A DNA stretch of 7,312 bases from CAZQAA01 sp964591255 (GTDB taxonomy: Bacteria; Desulfobacterota; DSM-4660; Desulfatiglandales; Desulfatiglandaceae): the NCBI GenBank assembly GCA_964591255.1, contig CAZQAA010000022.1, forward strand, positions 1-7,312, given 5' to 3'. The stretch's first letter is position 1. The number at the start of each line of letters is the position of its first letter. Position numbers and translations under genes: made by a program. Below are positions 1 through 6,555 of this stretch, piece by piece. Under the pieces are notes generated by a model that saw only the letters and a program-made list of their open reading frames with translations, was not told where the DNA came from and searched no databases.

Positions 1-1302
1 CTTGAATTTCTGAAGGTAGACATAAGATTCCCATCAGGTGACATGCGGCCCAAGGCCAAAAAGATGCTGGACAAACTCGCTGTAACCCTTAGCAGAGAGG
101 AAGACAAACGGATAAGGGAAAAGCGATCTTCCAGCCCCAGGGCTAGGGCGGTGACGGTCAGAGGAATTCGGCACTGGTCAACCGATAATTATACCCGTGT
201 GGTTATTGATCTGGATGGTCCTGTAAAATATGAATACCACTTACTCAAGGCCGATCCCCGACTCAAAAAACCGCCAAGGCTTTATATAGATATAAAAAAT
301 GCCTTTGTTGCCTCTGAAATAAACAAAACATTAACAATCGCAGATGGACTGCTCAAAGGGGCAAGGGCGGGTCAATACACAAGGAATACGGTCAGGGTCG
401 TTTTGGATATAGAAACCATAGGCAGATACAAGGCCTTTCATCTCTATGACCCTTTCAGAATTGTTGTGGATGCCCGCGGGGTCAACAAAAAGAAGAAAAA
501 GATTGTTCATGCCAAATCAGGTCACAAAAAAAGGCATGTGACAAAGGGAATCAAAAAGGTCAAAAGCCCTGATACCGCGGTCTCCCTTGCAAGGCAACTT
601 GGTCTTAATGTTGACAGGGTGGTTATAGATCCAGGCCATGGAGGAAAAGACCCTGGCTGCATTTTCGGAAAAGGCATAAAAGAAAAAAATATTGTGTTGC
701 ATATTGCAAAGCTGCTATCAAAAAAGATTGAACAGAGGATAGGATGCAAGGTCTTTTTGACTAGAGACAGAGATATCTTCCTTCCCCTTGAGCGGAGAAC
801 CGCTATAGCAAATTTAAAGAAGGCGGATCTTTTCATATCGCTGCACGTTAATGCCCACAGGAATAGAAAGGTCAAGGGTATTGAGACATATTTCCTGAAT
901 ATGGCTACAGATGAAAGGGCGGTCATGGTAGCAGCAAGGGAAAACGCCACGTCGCAGAAAAACATAAGTGATCTTCAGTCCATACTGAATGACCTAATGC
1001 TGAATACAAAGATCCATGAATCAAGCCGGCTGGCCCACAAGGTACAACAAGGAGTGGTCTCACGGCTCAAAACATCATACAAGAAGGTAAAGAGTCTCGG
1101 GGTAAAACAGGCCCCGTTTTATGTGCTTATTGGTGCCCAAATGCCCGCCATCCTTGTAGAAACGGGATTTATTACCAACAGTACCGAAAGGCAGCGCCTT
1201 CTCAACAGGGCCTATGAAGAAAAATTGGCCGAGGGGATCTGCAAGGGGATTACAGACTACATCAAGAGTATCGATCAAGTGGCATATCTGCCAACCTCAT
1301 AA
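1..1302 (+). CDS. N-acetylmuramoyl-L-alanine amidase (AMIN + Amidase_3), 5' partial
   Basis: Zinc hydrolase that cleaves the amide bond between N-acetylmuramic acid and the stem peptide of peptidoglycan, normally in the periplasm during daughter-cell separation or wall turnover. Numbering from the first in-window ATG (base 43), residues about 35-145 form an AMIN-type beta domain (targeting to wall or envelope) and about 192-412 an Amidase_3 domain. Expected zinc ligands and catalytic residues are visible: His199 in DPGHGG, Glu214 in GIKEKN, His268 in SLHVNA and Glu373 in VETGF. The segment between the domains is a Lys-rich linker. The frame stays open from base 1 (reading LEFLKVDIRFPSGD before that Met) and no ribosome site precedes base 43, so the true start lies upstream; relatives often carry a signal peptide and TPR-like N-terminal region, which would be off the window. 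It ends at a TAA at 1300-1302. Family assignment is firm; the exact cellular role is inferred. Confidence 0.93.
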   Translation, partial: LEFLKVDIRFPSGDMRPKAKKMLDKLAVTLSREEDKRIREKRSSSPRARAVTVRGIRHWSTDNYTRVVIDLDGPVKYEYHLLKADPRLKKPPRLYIDIKNAFVASEINKTLTIADGLLKGARAGQYTRNTVRVVLDIETIGRYKAFHLYDPFRIVVDARGVNKKKKKIVHAKSGHKKRHVTKGIKKVKSPDTAVSLARQLGLNVDRVVIDPGHGGKDPGCIFGKGIKEKNIVLHIAKLLSKKIEQRIGCKVFLTRDRDIFLPLERRTAIANLKKADLFISLHVNAHRNRKVKGIETYFLNMATDERAVMVAARENATSQKNISDLQSILNDLMLNTKIHESSRLAHKVQQGVVSRLKTSYKKVKSLGVKQAPFYVLIGAQMPAILVETGFITNSTERQRLLNRAYEEKLAEGICKGITDYIKSIDQVAYLPTS

Positions 1303-1417
1303 GTTGCCTTCCAATATATTGTTTCCTGTAGTTGTTATGATTGGTAACGAAATAGAACCGCTATCGGGACATTATGCGGTCTGGGACAAGAAGGAGAAAC
1401 ACATCCATGAAAATTAT

Positions 1418-1446
1418 TTGACATAATACCTCCAGACGATTACAAA
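1418..1446 (+). promoter_or_regulatory. Candidate sigma70-type promoter upstream of the 610-residue gene
   Basis: A perfect -35 box TTGACA (1418-1423) is followed after 17 bases by TACAAA (1441-1446), which matches 4 of 6 bases of the -10 consensus. Transcription would begin near 1453 and give a leader of roughly 130 bases before the ATG at 1585, containing the inverted repeat at 1461-1509. The surrounding DNA is AT-rich, so chance matches are likely. Confidence 0.35.
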
Positions 1447-1460
1447 AAGCCAAAATAATA

Positions 1461-1509
1461 TAAATATGGGACCACTTCGTATTAATATGTGGCCATGCCG
1501 CCATATTTA
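1461..1509. repeat. Inverted repeat / possible hairpin in the 5' leader
   Basis: TAAATATGG (1461-1469) and its exact reverse complement CCATATTTA (1501-1509) flank a segment that itself contains a CCAC/GTGG pair, so a nested hairpin can be drawn. No T-run follows, so it is not a canonical intrinsic terminator for the amidase. It could be an operator or a leader structure for the downstream gene. An overlapping CCGCC/GGCGG pairing (about 1498-1529) is a competing fold. Confidence 0.3.
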
Positions 1510-1584
1510 GTGAATATATAATCAGGCGGTTATATGGAACTTATACACAACCATCGTCAATAACTGGATATACCTTATAAAGCT

Positions 1585-3417
1585 ATGATAAAAACACATT
1601 CATTTCATATTCCCGTAATGGGAATCGGATTTACTGTTGATACTCCCTTAAAGGTTTCTCAATACGGTATTGATTCTGTAATTTCCCTAGTTGATGATAT
1701 TCTTCTGGAGAAAATTAGAAAGATATACTGTGATAAATTTAAAATCGTTTACAAAGAGATTACCGAAGATACTGAAGATTTCAGGGCAAAAAGGATCACC
1801 TCCTACCTGAATTTGATAAACAGCCTGGCAAAAAACAAATTTGAAGATTTGAGAAATACTACTCTTGAAAAGAGTGATGAGCTGAAAAAATACTTCGATA
1901 TGTTACCCGACAGTTCTGCCCTAAAACAGAAAATCAAAGCCTTATCAGCGAAATATTCCGATTTATGTAAGGCAGGAACCTGGATAAAAGATAATTTGTC
2001 AATGGGCAGTATTGATGTGAATATTATGACCAAACTTGATAAAGAAAATTATATCAAAGGAGAAAAACTACCTATAGAGTACAATGATGCCCATGCTGCG
2101 CTTAGGGGGTATGCGAATAGCGATTTGAATTCTTCCCTGGTGCTCTCGGCAGGAATGAATCCCAGACTATATAGCTACATAGGGCAATTTGACGATTTCT
2201 ATCCCGATCAAAATGGGAAGATAAAAAAAAGGATTATTTTAAAAGTCAGTGATTACAGATCGGCTTTAATTCAAGGCAAATTTTTAGCTAAAAAAGGATT
2301 ATGGGTTTCAGAATACAGGATTGAATCAGGACTTAATTGCGGAGGGCATGCGTTTGCAACAGATGGCTATCTTATAGGCCCCATCCTGGCTGAATTTAGA
2401 GATAAAAGAGAAGAATTAATCCAATTGATTCATAAAATTTTTGTCAAAGCACTCGCTAACAAGAAACGACCAGTACCTAAGAGAGGGCTGCCATTAAAAA
2501 TAACCGCTCAAGGTGGTGTGGGGACAGCTGAAGAACATCAATTTCTAATCGATCATTATCAGCTTAATTCAGTTGGGTGGGGGACTCCTTTTCTTTTGGT
2601 ACCTGAAGTAACAACGGTTGACAGTTTTACCCTAAACAAGTTGATTGAAGCCAAAGAAGATGATCTATATTTAAGTAATACATCTCCCATAGGTATTCCA
2701 TTCAACACCCTTAGAAGAAATACAAAGGATCTTGAAAAAGAGGCCTTGATCGCACAAGGGACACCAGGGAGTCCATGTCCCAAAAAATACCTGTCTTTAA
2801 ACAAGGAATTTACAGAAAGAAGCATCTGTACGGCTTCACGTCAATACCAGTATCTGAAGTTAAAGGAACTGGAAAAAGAAAAAGAAAAGCTGTCTCCTCA
2901 ACAATATCAAATCAAATATGACGATATTGTTGCAAAATCATGTATTTGTACTGGATTAGGGGCATCAGCCATGTTAGTTAACAAATTAGGCACTAAAAGT
3001 GAAAAACATGGCGTTTCAATCTGCCCAGGGCCAGACATGGCATATTTCTCAAAAATAATGAGCCTAAAAAATATTACCGATCATATTTATGGAAGATCAA
3101 ATTTCATCACAAGAACCGATCGTCCAAATATGTTTATAAAAGAGCTGAAAATTTATATTGATTTTCTAAAAAATAAAATAAAGGAAACAGGAATGTATAT
3201 GACAGAAAAGCAAGAAAAATATCTCTTGAATTTCATAAATAATCTAACTGACGGAATTAACTATTATTACAAGCTGTTCAGCGACTTGAAACATATATTT
3301 GAAGATACAAAATCTATCATTCTGAGTGAGTTGGAAGCCAGTAAAAAAATCTTACATATTCTGAATTTAGAAATAGAAAGGATGGGGTCAAAAAAAGAAC
3401 ATGTCCCGGCTGGTTGA
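1585..3417 (+). CDS. Uncharacterised 610-residue protein with FMN TIM-barrel-like motifs and a Cys cluster
   Basis: No assigned function. It resembles in style a long, well-conserved hypothetical protein I associate with Bacteroidetes; this is recollection, not a search. Visible motifs: ESGLNCGGHAFAT (Cys252, His255) recalls the AGGH motif of nitronate monooxygenases; AQGGVGTAEE (310-313) followed by SVGWGTPFLL (330-336) recalls the phosphate-binding GG(I/V)G and (V/Q)xGTxFL strands of FMN-dependent TIM barrels. Beyond the barrel, Cys398, Cys415, Cys453, Cys455 and Cys480 (CPKKY, SICTAS, CICTGLG, ICPGPD) could bind a metal or Fe-S cluster. The C-terminus (about 510-600) is Lys/Glu-rich and helical. 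No signal peptide or membrane segment is evident, so probably cytoplasmic. ATG 1585 is the first ATG after an in-frame TAA at 1561 and has no Shine-Dalgarno. The gene is conspicuously AT-rich compared with its neighbours, suggesting lateral acquisition. A flavoenzyme role is inference only. Confidence 0.85.
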   Translation: MIKTHSFHIPVMGIGFTVDTPLKVSQYGIDSVISLVDDILLEKIRKIYCDKFKIVYKEITEDTEDFRAKRITSYLNLINSLAKNKFEDLRNTTLEKSDELKKYFDMLPDSSALKQKIKALSAKYSDLCKAGTWIKDNLSMGSIDVNIMTKLDKENYIKGEKLPIEYNDAHAALRGYANSDLNSSLVLSAGMNPRLYSYIGQFDDFYPDQNGKIKKRIILKVSDYRSALIQGKFLAKKGLWVSEYRIESGLNCGGHAFATDGYLIGPILAEFRDKREELIQLIHKIFVKALANKKRPVPKRGLPLKITAQGGVGTAEEHQFLIDHYQLNSVGWGTPFLLVPEVTTVDSFTLNKLIEAKEDDLYLSNTSPIGIPFNTLRRNTKDLEKEALIAQGTPGSPCPKKYLSLNKEFTERSICTASRQYQYLKLKELEKEKEKLSPQQYQIKYDDIVAKSCICTGLGASAMLVNKLGTKSEKHGVSICPGPDMAYFSKIMSLKNITDHIYGRSNFITRTDRPNMFIKELKIYIDFLKNKIKETGMYMTEKQEKYLLNFINNLTDGINYYYKLFSDLKHIFEDTKSIILSELEASKKILHILNLEIERMGSKKEHVPAG

Positions 3418-3841
3418 GGTTTCTGACGGGTTGCAACATCCATGATATAATTTTTCTAAATATGCATACAATCCTCCTCCTGACTGCCACCAGGCCAAAA
3501 GGCCCCGAATCCAGGACCACCAGGATCAATAGCGGTAGTGCCGTGACAATATTCTGCTACCACTAGATCACTTAAATCATCATAGCCAATCAGTCCAGTA
3601 TGCTCACGTCCTGAACCGGCCACAAATCTTGTCTTGTGATTATGGTGATCACCCTTATTACCTTAGCATGATAAGCCGCCTTAAAAGCCTTCTACAATCA
3701 TCAAAAAAACAGGGAGGAGAGCAGCCGCCTTTTTGTGGACAGCAATAAGCATAGAAGCGGTTATTTCATCAAATGCAAAAAAGTTTAAGCAGTAGAGACT
3801 GGAGGTTCGATTGATTTATGAGGAATGCGGGTTAAAATGGT
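3418..3841. other. Gene-free stretch between the 610-residue gene and the MFS gene
   Basis: No intact gene was found in these 424 bases. The left half holds a stop-bounded minus-strand frame that may be a decayed gene (listed separately). The right half contains an SD-like AGGGAGGAG at about 3714-3722 that leads to no plausible gene. A GGAGG at 3801-3805 precedes ATG 3818, which opens only a five-codon frame (MRNAG, stop at 3833-3835) just before the transporter start. No clear terminator for the upstream gene and no convincing promoter for the transporter were identified. Confidence 0.6.
3456..3662 (-). pseudogene. Possible decayed coding fragment, minus strand
   Basis: On the minus strand a frame of about 68 codons runs without stops between TAA (3663-3665) and TAG (3456-3458). 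Its translation looks protein-like: a His-rich GDHHNHKTRF, then GSGREHTGLIGYDDLSDL, VVAEYCHGTTAIDPGGPGF and GAFWPGGSQEEDCMHI. It has no start codon with a ribosome site. Just upstream, the next frame reads KAFKAAYHAK, which would join it after a single-base shift near 3665. I do not recognise the family. A chance open frame remains quite possible at this length. Confidence 0.25.
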
Positions 3842-5125
3842 ATGCAGACCAATAGCTTGAAGGGTGAAACTGAGGTGAAAGGGAAAATTATTAAGGACGT
3901 AATGATTCACAAGAGGCAATCATATCGCTGGGTTGTGCTCAGCATTTGTTGGTTTGGATATATCATTGCCATGATGCAGAGGTTGTCCATAGGACCCCTT
4001 GCTCCTTTTTTAAAGGAGGGATTGTCTCTTACCAGTTCTCAAATAGGGATGTTTACGTCTGCAATCTTCCTGGGATATATGATCTCACTGGTTCCTGCAG
4101 GCATCCTGGTGGACAAGGCAAATGAAAGATGGGTCCTCTCTTTTTCTGAAATTACAGGAGGGGCGTTTGTGGTCTGCATGTTCTTCGTTTCCCATCTTTA
4201 TCAGGCACTGATATTTATGTGTCTTTGTGGAATAGGGCTGGGAGCCATTCTTCCTGCCACCTCAAAGGCGATACTTACATGGTTTCCAGAAGATGAACGT
4301 GGAACAGCCATGGGTATTAAACATACTGCCATCAATATAGGCGGAATTATCGGATCAGTAACCCTGCCCTCTATTTCTCTTGCACTTTCATGGCGACATT
4401 CATATATGATTATTGGAGTTGCCGGGATAATAGTGGGGATAGCAACCCTTCTCTATTACAGGCCATTTCAGATCGAAGTCCATGCAGACTTGAATAAACG
4501 GGCCAGGGAATCGATCCTTGAGGTGTTAAGAGACAGAAATATCCTCCTGGTGACACTGGCAGGGTTCTGCGCCACTATTGAATTCGCCCTGATTACCTAT
4601 TTTGTACTTTTCTTAAAAGAAGCGCTTGGCTTTGCAATTGTCACAGCGGGATTTCTTTTAGCCGTCCTGGAGGGAGGAGGAGGTCTTGGAAAACCTATCC
4701 TCGGTTTTATAAGCGACATAGCCTTTCACGGAAGCAGAAAACGTGCATATCTATTGGTATGTATTGTGTGGACGATAGCCTCTCTTATTGTGGCATTTAT
4801 ATCCCCTATCCTTCCAACTTATCTGCTGGTAGTTTTATTCATAATAATTGGAATGTCTACCATCGGCTGGAGTGGAATCCATTTCACCTTCATAGCAGAG
4901 CTGGGGGGTAAAAACCGAGTAGGGACTGCCACAGGGATCAGCACAATCATTCTTACCTTTGGAGGTATGCTATGGCCTCCCGTGGTTGGCAAAATCATAG
5001 ATATGACCGGTGGCTATAGATGGATGTGGATTTTTGTCTCAGTTCTCGGAGTAGCGGCATCTGTCCTCCTTCTCTTTGTTCGAGAATCAGGGGACGACCT
5101 TGAACATTCAAACAAATCAACTTAG
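3842..5125 (+). CDS. MFS transporter (12 transmembrane helices), substrate unknown
   Basis: Inner-membrane secondary transporter of the major facilitator superfamily. About twelve hydrophobic segments in two halves are visible, separated by a charged loop near residues 215-232 (HADLNKRARES). The MFS motif A between helices 2 and 3 is present as GILVDKANERW (residues 87-97), and the first helix begins near Trp30. The pattern YRWVVLSICWFGYIIAMMQRLSIGP resembles anion:cation symporter or organic-acid/sugar-acid carriers, but the substrate cannot be read from sequence. The start is uncertain: ATG 3842 has no good ribosome site, GTG 3875 has GAAGGG ten bases upstream, and ATG 3902 has AAGGA four bases upstream; the two later starts would shorten the protein by 11 or 20 residues without touching helix 1. 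It stands alone, with gaps of several hundred bases on both sides, so no operon partner helps to define the substrate. Confidence 0.92.
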   Translation: MQTNSLKGETEVKGKIIKDVMIHKRQSYRWVVLSICWFGYIIAMMQRLSIGPLAPFLKEGLSLTSSQIGMFTSAIFLGYMISLVPAGILVDKANERWVLSFSEITGGAFVVCMFFVSHLYQALIFMCLCGIGLGAILPATSKAILTWFPEDERGTAMGIKHTAINIGGIIGSVTLPSISLALSWRHSYMIIGVAGIIVGIATLLYYRPFQIEVHADLNKRARESILEVLRDRNILLVTLAGFCATIEFALITYFVLFLKEALGFAIVTAGFLLAVLEGGGGLGKPILGFISDIAFHGSRKRAYLLVCIVWTIASLIVAFISPILPTYLLVVLFIIIGMSTIGWSGIHFTFIAELGGKNRVGTATGISTIILTFGGMLWPPVVGKIIDMTGGYRWMWIFVSVLGVAASVLLLFVRESGDDLEHSNKST

Positions 5126-5492
5126 CGGTCAGTATCCCCCGTAAATCCCTGGCCCGGACCCGGTCCTTTTGCCTTCCTCTCCACAGTATATAATCCCTTT
5201 TCAATTCGATGGCGACACGATAATTATGTGTATGCAATAAAAATATTGAAAAGATAACGAAACATCAAAAAATTACTTTTTGAGAGGCCTTGCGCGGACA
5301 ACAATTCAGGGAATACCATACCCGATTTATTTTGCTTCAGGCTTTCCGCAGATTTTGGCCGTTTACATCCTATGATTTTTGTGTAGAATAAAATGTTCAA
5401 GTTTTAGGCTTATTGCGGCAGCGCGGAACCAAGGCAGCCGGAAAGATCCGGGCCGTACAAGGAAAAAGGCTGAAAGGGAAGGAGATGCATTC
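5126..5492. other. Gene-free stretch upstream of the small Cys protein
   Basis: No gene was found in these 367 bases. Just after the transporter stop there is only a weak GGAC/GTCC hairpin (about 5157-5167) followed by TTTT. The middle is AT-rich without clear structure. The right end holds a good sigma70-like promoter and a roughly 100-base leader ending in AAGGAG. The frame in phase with the small protein is open back to 5376, but the strong ribosome site argues for the start at 5493. Confidence 0.6.
5362..5389 (+). promoter_or_regulatory. Sigma70-type promoter for the small Cys protein (and perhaps sulfite reductase)
   Basis: TTTACA (5362-5367) and TAGAAT (5384-5389) each match 5 of 6 consensus bases and are 16 bases apart. 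Predicted transcription start is near 5396, giving a leader of about 97 bases before ATG 5493. No operator-like palindrome overlaps it. It is the best promoter match in the window. Confidence 0.55.
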
Positions 5493-5651
5493 ATGAAATG
5501 CCGTTGCGGCGGAGAACTAGTGCTTGTAAAGAGATGAGCCGGTGTTTTGCTGGTCTGCAGGCGGTGCGGATCCAACCTCCCCATCTCGGTTGAAAACATT
5601 ACCGATGAGCTGGAAGAGATGCTGGCCTATGTCAACTGCGACCGTTTGTAA
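5493..5651 (+). CDS. Small zinc-ribbon-like protein with in-frame UGA (candidate selenoprotein)
   Basis: A 52-codon frame reading MKCRCGGELVLVKR, then UGA at 5535-5537 (codon 15), then AGVLLVCRRCGSNLPIS and an acidic tail ending DELEEMLAYVNCDRL, stop TAA. AAGGAG (5479-5484) lies eight bases before the ATG, an excellent ribosome site. Cys3/Cys5 and Cys22/Cys25 form a paired-cysteine, zinc-ribbon-like layout, with Cys49 near the end. Protein-like sequence continues smoothly past the UGA, so either the UGA is decoded as selenocysteine or the gene carries one nonsense mutation (for example CGA to TGA). Directly after the UGA, UUGC/GCAG can pair around a UGGUCU loop, like the GGU-containing apical loop of bacterial SECIS elements. 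I recall small paired-CXXC proteins, some with selenocysteine, in sulfate reducers, but cannot verify membership. Function unknown; a redox or metal role is inferred. The sulfite reductase follows 184 bases downstream on the same strand. Confidence 0.6.
5535..5565 (+). promoter_or_regulatory. Candidate bacterial SECIS hairpin
   Basis: It starts at the in-frame UGA. A lower stem GCCG (5538-5541) with CGGU (5562-5565) and an upper stem UUGC (5547-5550) with GCAG (5557-5560) enclose the loop UGGUCU (5551-5556). The loop and closing pairs GC-GGUCU-GC closely resemble the E. coli fdhF SECIS apex (GCAGGUCUGC). The conserved GG lies 14 bases after the UGA, slightly shorter than the usual spacing, and the internal loop is lopsided (5 bases against 1). 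Confidence 0.4.
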
Positions 5652-5700
5652 TTTTGTAATATTGCCGCCAAATTCCTTTGGCCAAAAAACCATGGATTTC

Positions 5701-5720
5701 CCCACGTGTTGGACACGGGG
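5701..5720. repeat. Short imperfect hairpin between the small Cys gene and sulfite reductase
   Basis: CCC-(A)-CGTGT (5701-5709) can pair with ACACG-GGG (5713-5720) around a TGG loop, with one bulged A. It contains a CACGTG palindrome. No T-run follows, so termination is not indicated; it might be a processing or attenuation structure. The rest of 5652-5835 shows no gene. Confidence 0.25.
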
Positions 5721-5835
5721 TATTGTTCTGTACGGCTTGTATGGCCTGCGTAGCGAGGTATGAAACTCGGCATCTTACACATGAGTCGGAACGAGAATTT
5801 CATATAACCAAAATGTCAAGGAGGAAATTTGAATC

Positions 5836-6498
5836 ATGTTGAAACTTGGTGAAAAAGGGGCCATTCCCCAAAGAGACAAAACCACCTATGCCATTGCGCC
5901 CCATATCCCATGCGGGGTCATATCTCCGGAGCAATTGCGGACGATTGCGGATGTGGCGGAAAAATACGGGGCCAAGGCAATAAAGCTCACCGGTGCCACC
6001 CGTATCGCCATTGTGGGATTCAAGGAAGAGGACATTGACAACGCTTGGGCGGAACTGGGAACAGATAAGGGAGCTGCGGTGGGCCTGTGTGTACGTAGCA
6101 TTCGGGCGTGCCCTGGAACCACATTCTGTTCCATTGCCAAACAAGATGCACTGGGCATAGGCATGAAACTCGACGGACTTTACCATGGCCGGGAACTGCC
6201 GGGAAAATTTAAGATGTCTGTCTCCGGGTGCAAGCTCGCCTGTGCCGAATCCTGGGTGCGGGATGTGGGCCTCATAGGTGAGGCAGGCGGATGGAAGATG
6301 GTGGTAGGAGGAAACGTAGGGGCGAGCCCCCGTATTGCCGATGAATTTTCAAGCGGCCTTGATGATGATCAGGCCATGGATTACATATCAAAAGTGGTGC
6401 AAGTCTATACGGAAAACGCCAAGAAGGGTGAACGCCTGGGAAAAATGATCGAGCGTATGGGGATAGATTTCCTGAAAAAAGCCGTTTTAACTCCCTGA
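5836..6498 (+). CDS. Assimilatory-type (low-spin) siroheme sulfite reductase
   Basis: Small single-subunit siroheme/[4Fe-4S] reductase that reduces sulfite to sulfide with six electrons in vitro. At 220 residues it matches the roughly 218-residue 'assimilatory-type' enzyme of Desulfovibrio vulgaris, much shorter than standard NirA/CysI proteins. An N-terminal ferredoxin-like half-domain (about 10-75, with YAIAPHIPCGVISPEQL) is followed by the siroheme/Fe-S domain. The cluster signature is complete: Cys92-x5-Cys98 (ACPGTTFC) and Cys132-x3-Cys136 (GCKLAC). Arg56 (TGATR), Arg87/Arg90 and Lys124/Lys126 (GKFK) fit the basic residues that hold siroheme and sulfite in this superfamily; this mapping is by motif, not alignment. 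AAGGAGG at 5818-5824, eleven bases before the ATG, fixes the start. No signal peptide, so cytoplasmic. No electron-donor gene is adjacent. Physiological role is debated for this family; dissimilatory Dsr subunits are clearly different. Confidence 0.93.
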   Translation: MLKLGEKGAIPQRDKTTYAIAPHIPCGVISPEQLRTIADVAEKYGAKAIKLTGATRIAIVGFKEEDIDNAWAELGTDKGAAVGLCVRSIRACPGTTFCSIAKQDALGIGMKLDGLYHGRELPGKFKMSVSGCKLACAESWVRDVGLIGEAGGWKMVVGGNVGASPRIADEFSSGLDDDQAMDYISKVVQVYTENAKKGERLGKMIERMGIDFLKKAVLTP

Positions 6499-6512
6499 TC
6501 CCATGGAAAGAT

Positions 6513-6555
6513 GATGCATGTTACACCCTCCACCACCAACGGGGTAACATGCATC
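6513..6555. terminator. Long perfect hairpin just after the sulfite reductase gene
   Basis: Twelve bases (GATGCATGTTAC, 6513-6524) pair perfectly with GTAACATGCATC (6544-6555); a bulged A and three further C-G pairs (6526-6528 with 6541-6543) extend the stem to a 12-base loop. It begins 15 bases after the stop codon. The 3' flank TCTATAG is not T-rich, so a canonical intrinsic terminator is doubtful; a hairpin protecting the mRNA 3' end, or a protein-binding palindrome, fits as well. Confidence 0.45.

Noticed and set aside
522..965. 147-codon minus-strand open frame opposite the amidase
   Set aside because: Antisense to the clearly identified amidase domain; the hydrophobic composition is a by-product of the Lys/Arg-rich sense strand.
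1407..1421. UGA at codon 5 of the MKII frame as a second selenocysteine codon
   Set aside because: The sequence after this UGA gives only a short, unconvincing peptide and no cysteine motifs or GGU hairpin were seen.
5157..5171. GGAC/GTCC hairpin followed by TTTT after the transporter gene
   Set aside because: The stem is only four pairs with a three-base loop, and the T-run is four bases; too weak to call a terminator.
5542..5763. 73-codon plus-strand open frame overlapping the small Cys protein
   Set aside because: It is an out-of-phase reading of the 5493-5651 gene and its downstream spacer, with a Trp/Pro/Ser-rich product, no ribosome site and no recognisable motif.
5760..5807. 15-codon frame beginning MKLGILHM before the sulfite reductase gene
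   Set aside because: Very short, with only a GAGG two bases before the ATG and no recognisable features; nothing supports translation.
5800..6186. 128-codon minus-strand open frame opposite the sulfite reductase gene
   Set aside because: It lies antisense to a gene with complete cofactor motifs and a strong ribosome site; its product shows no family features.
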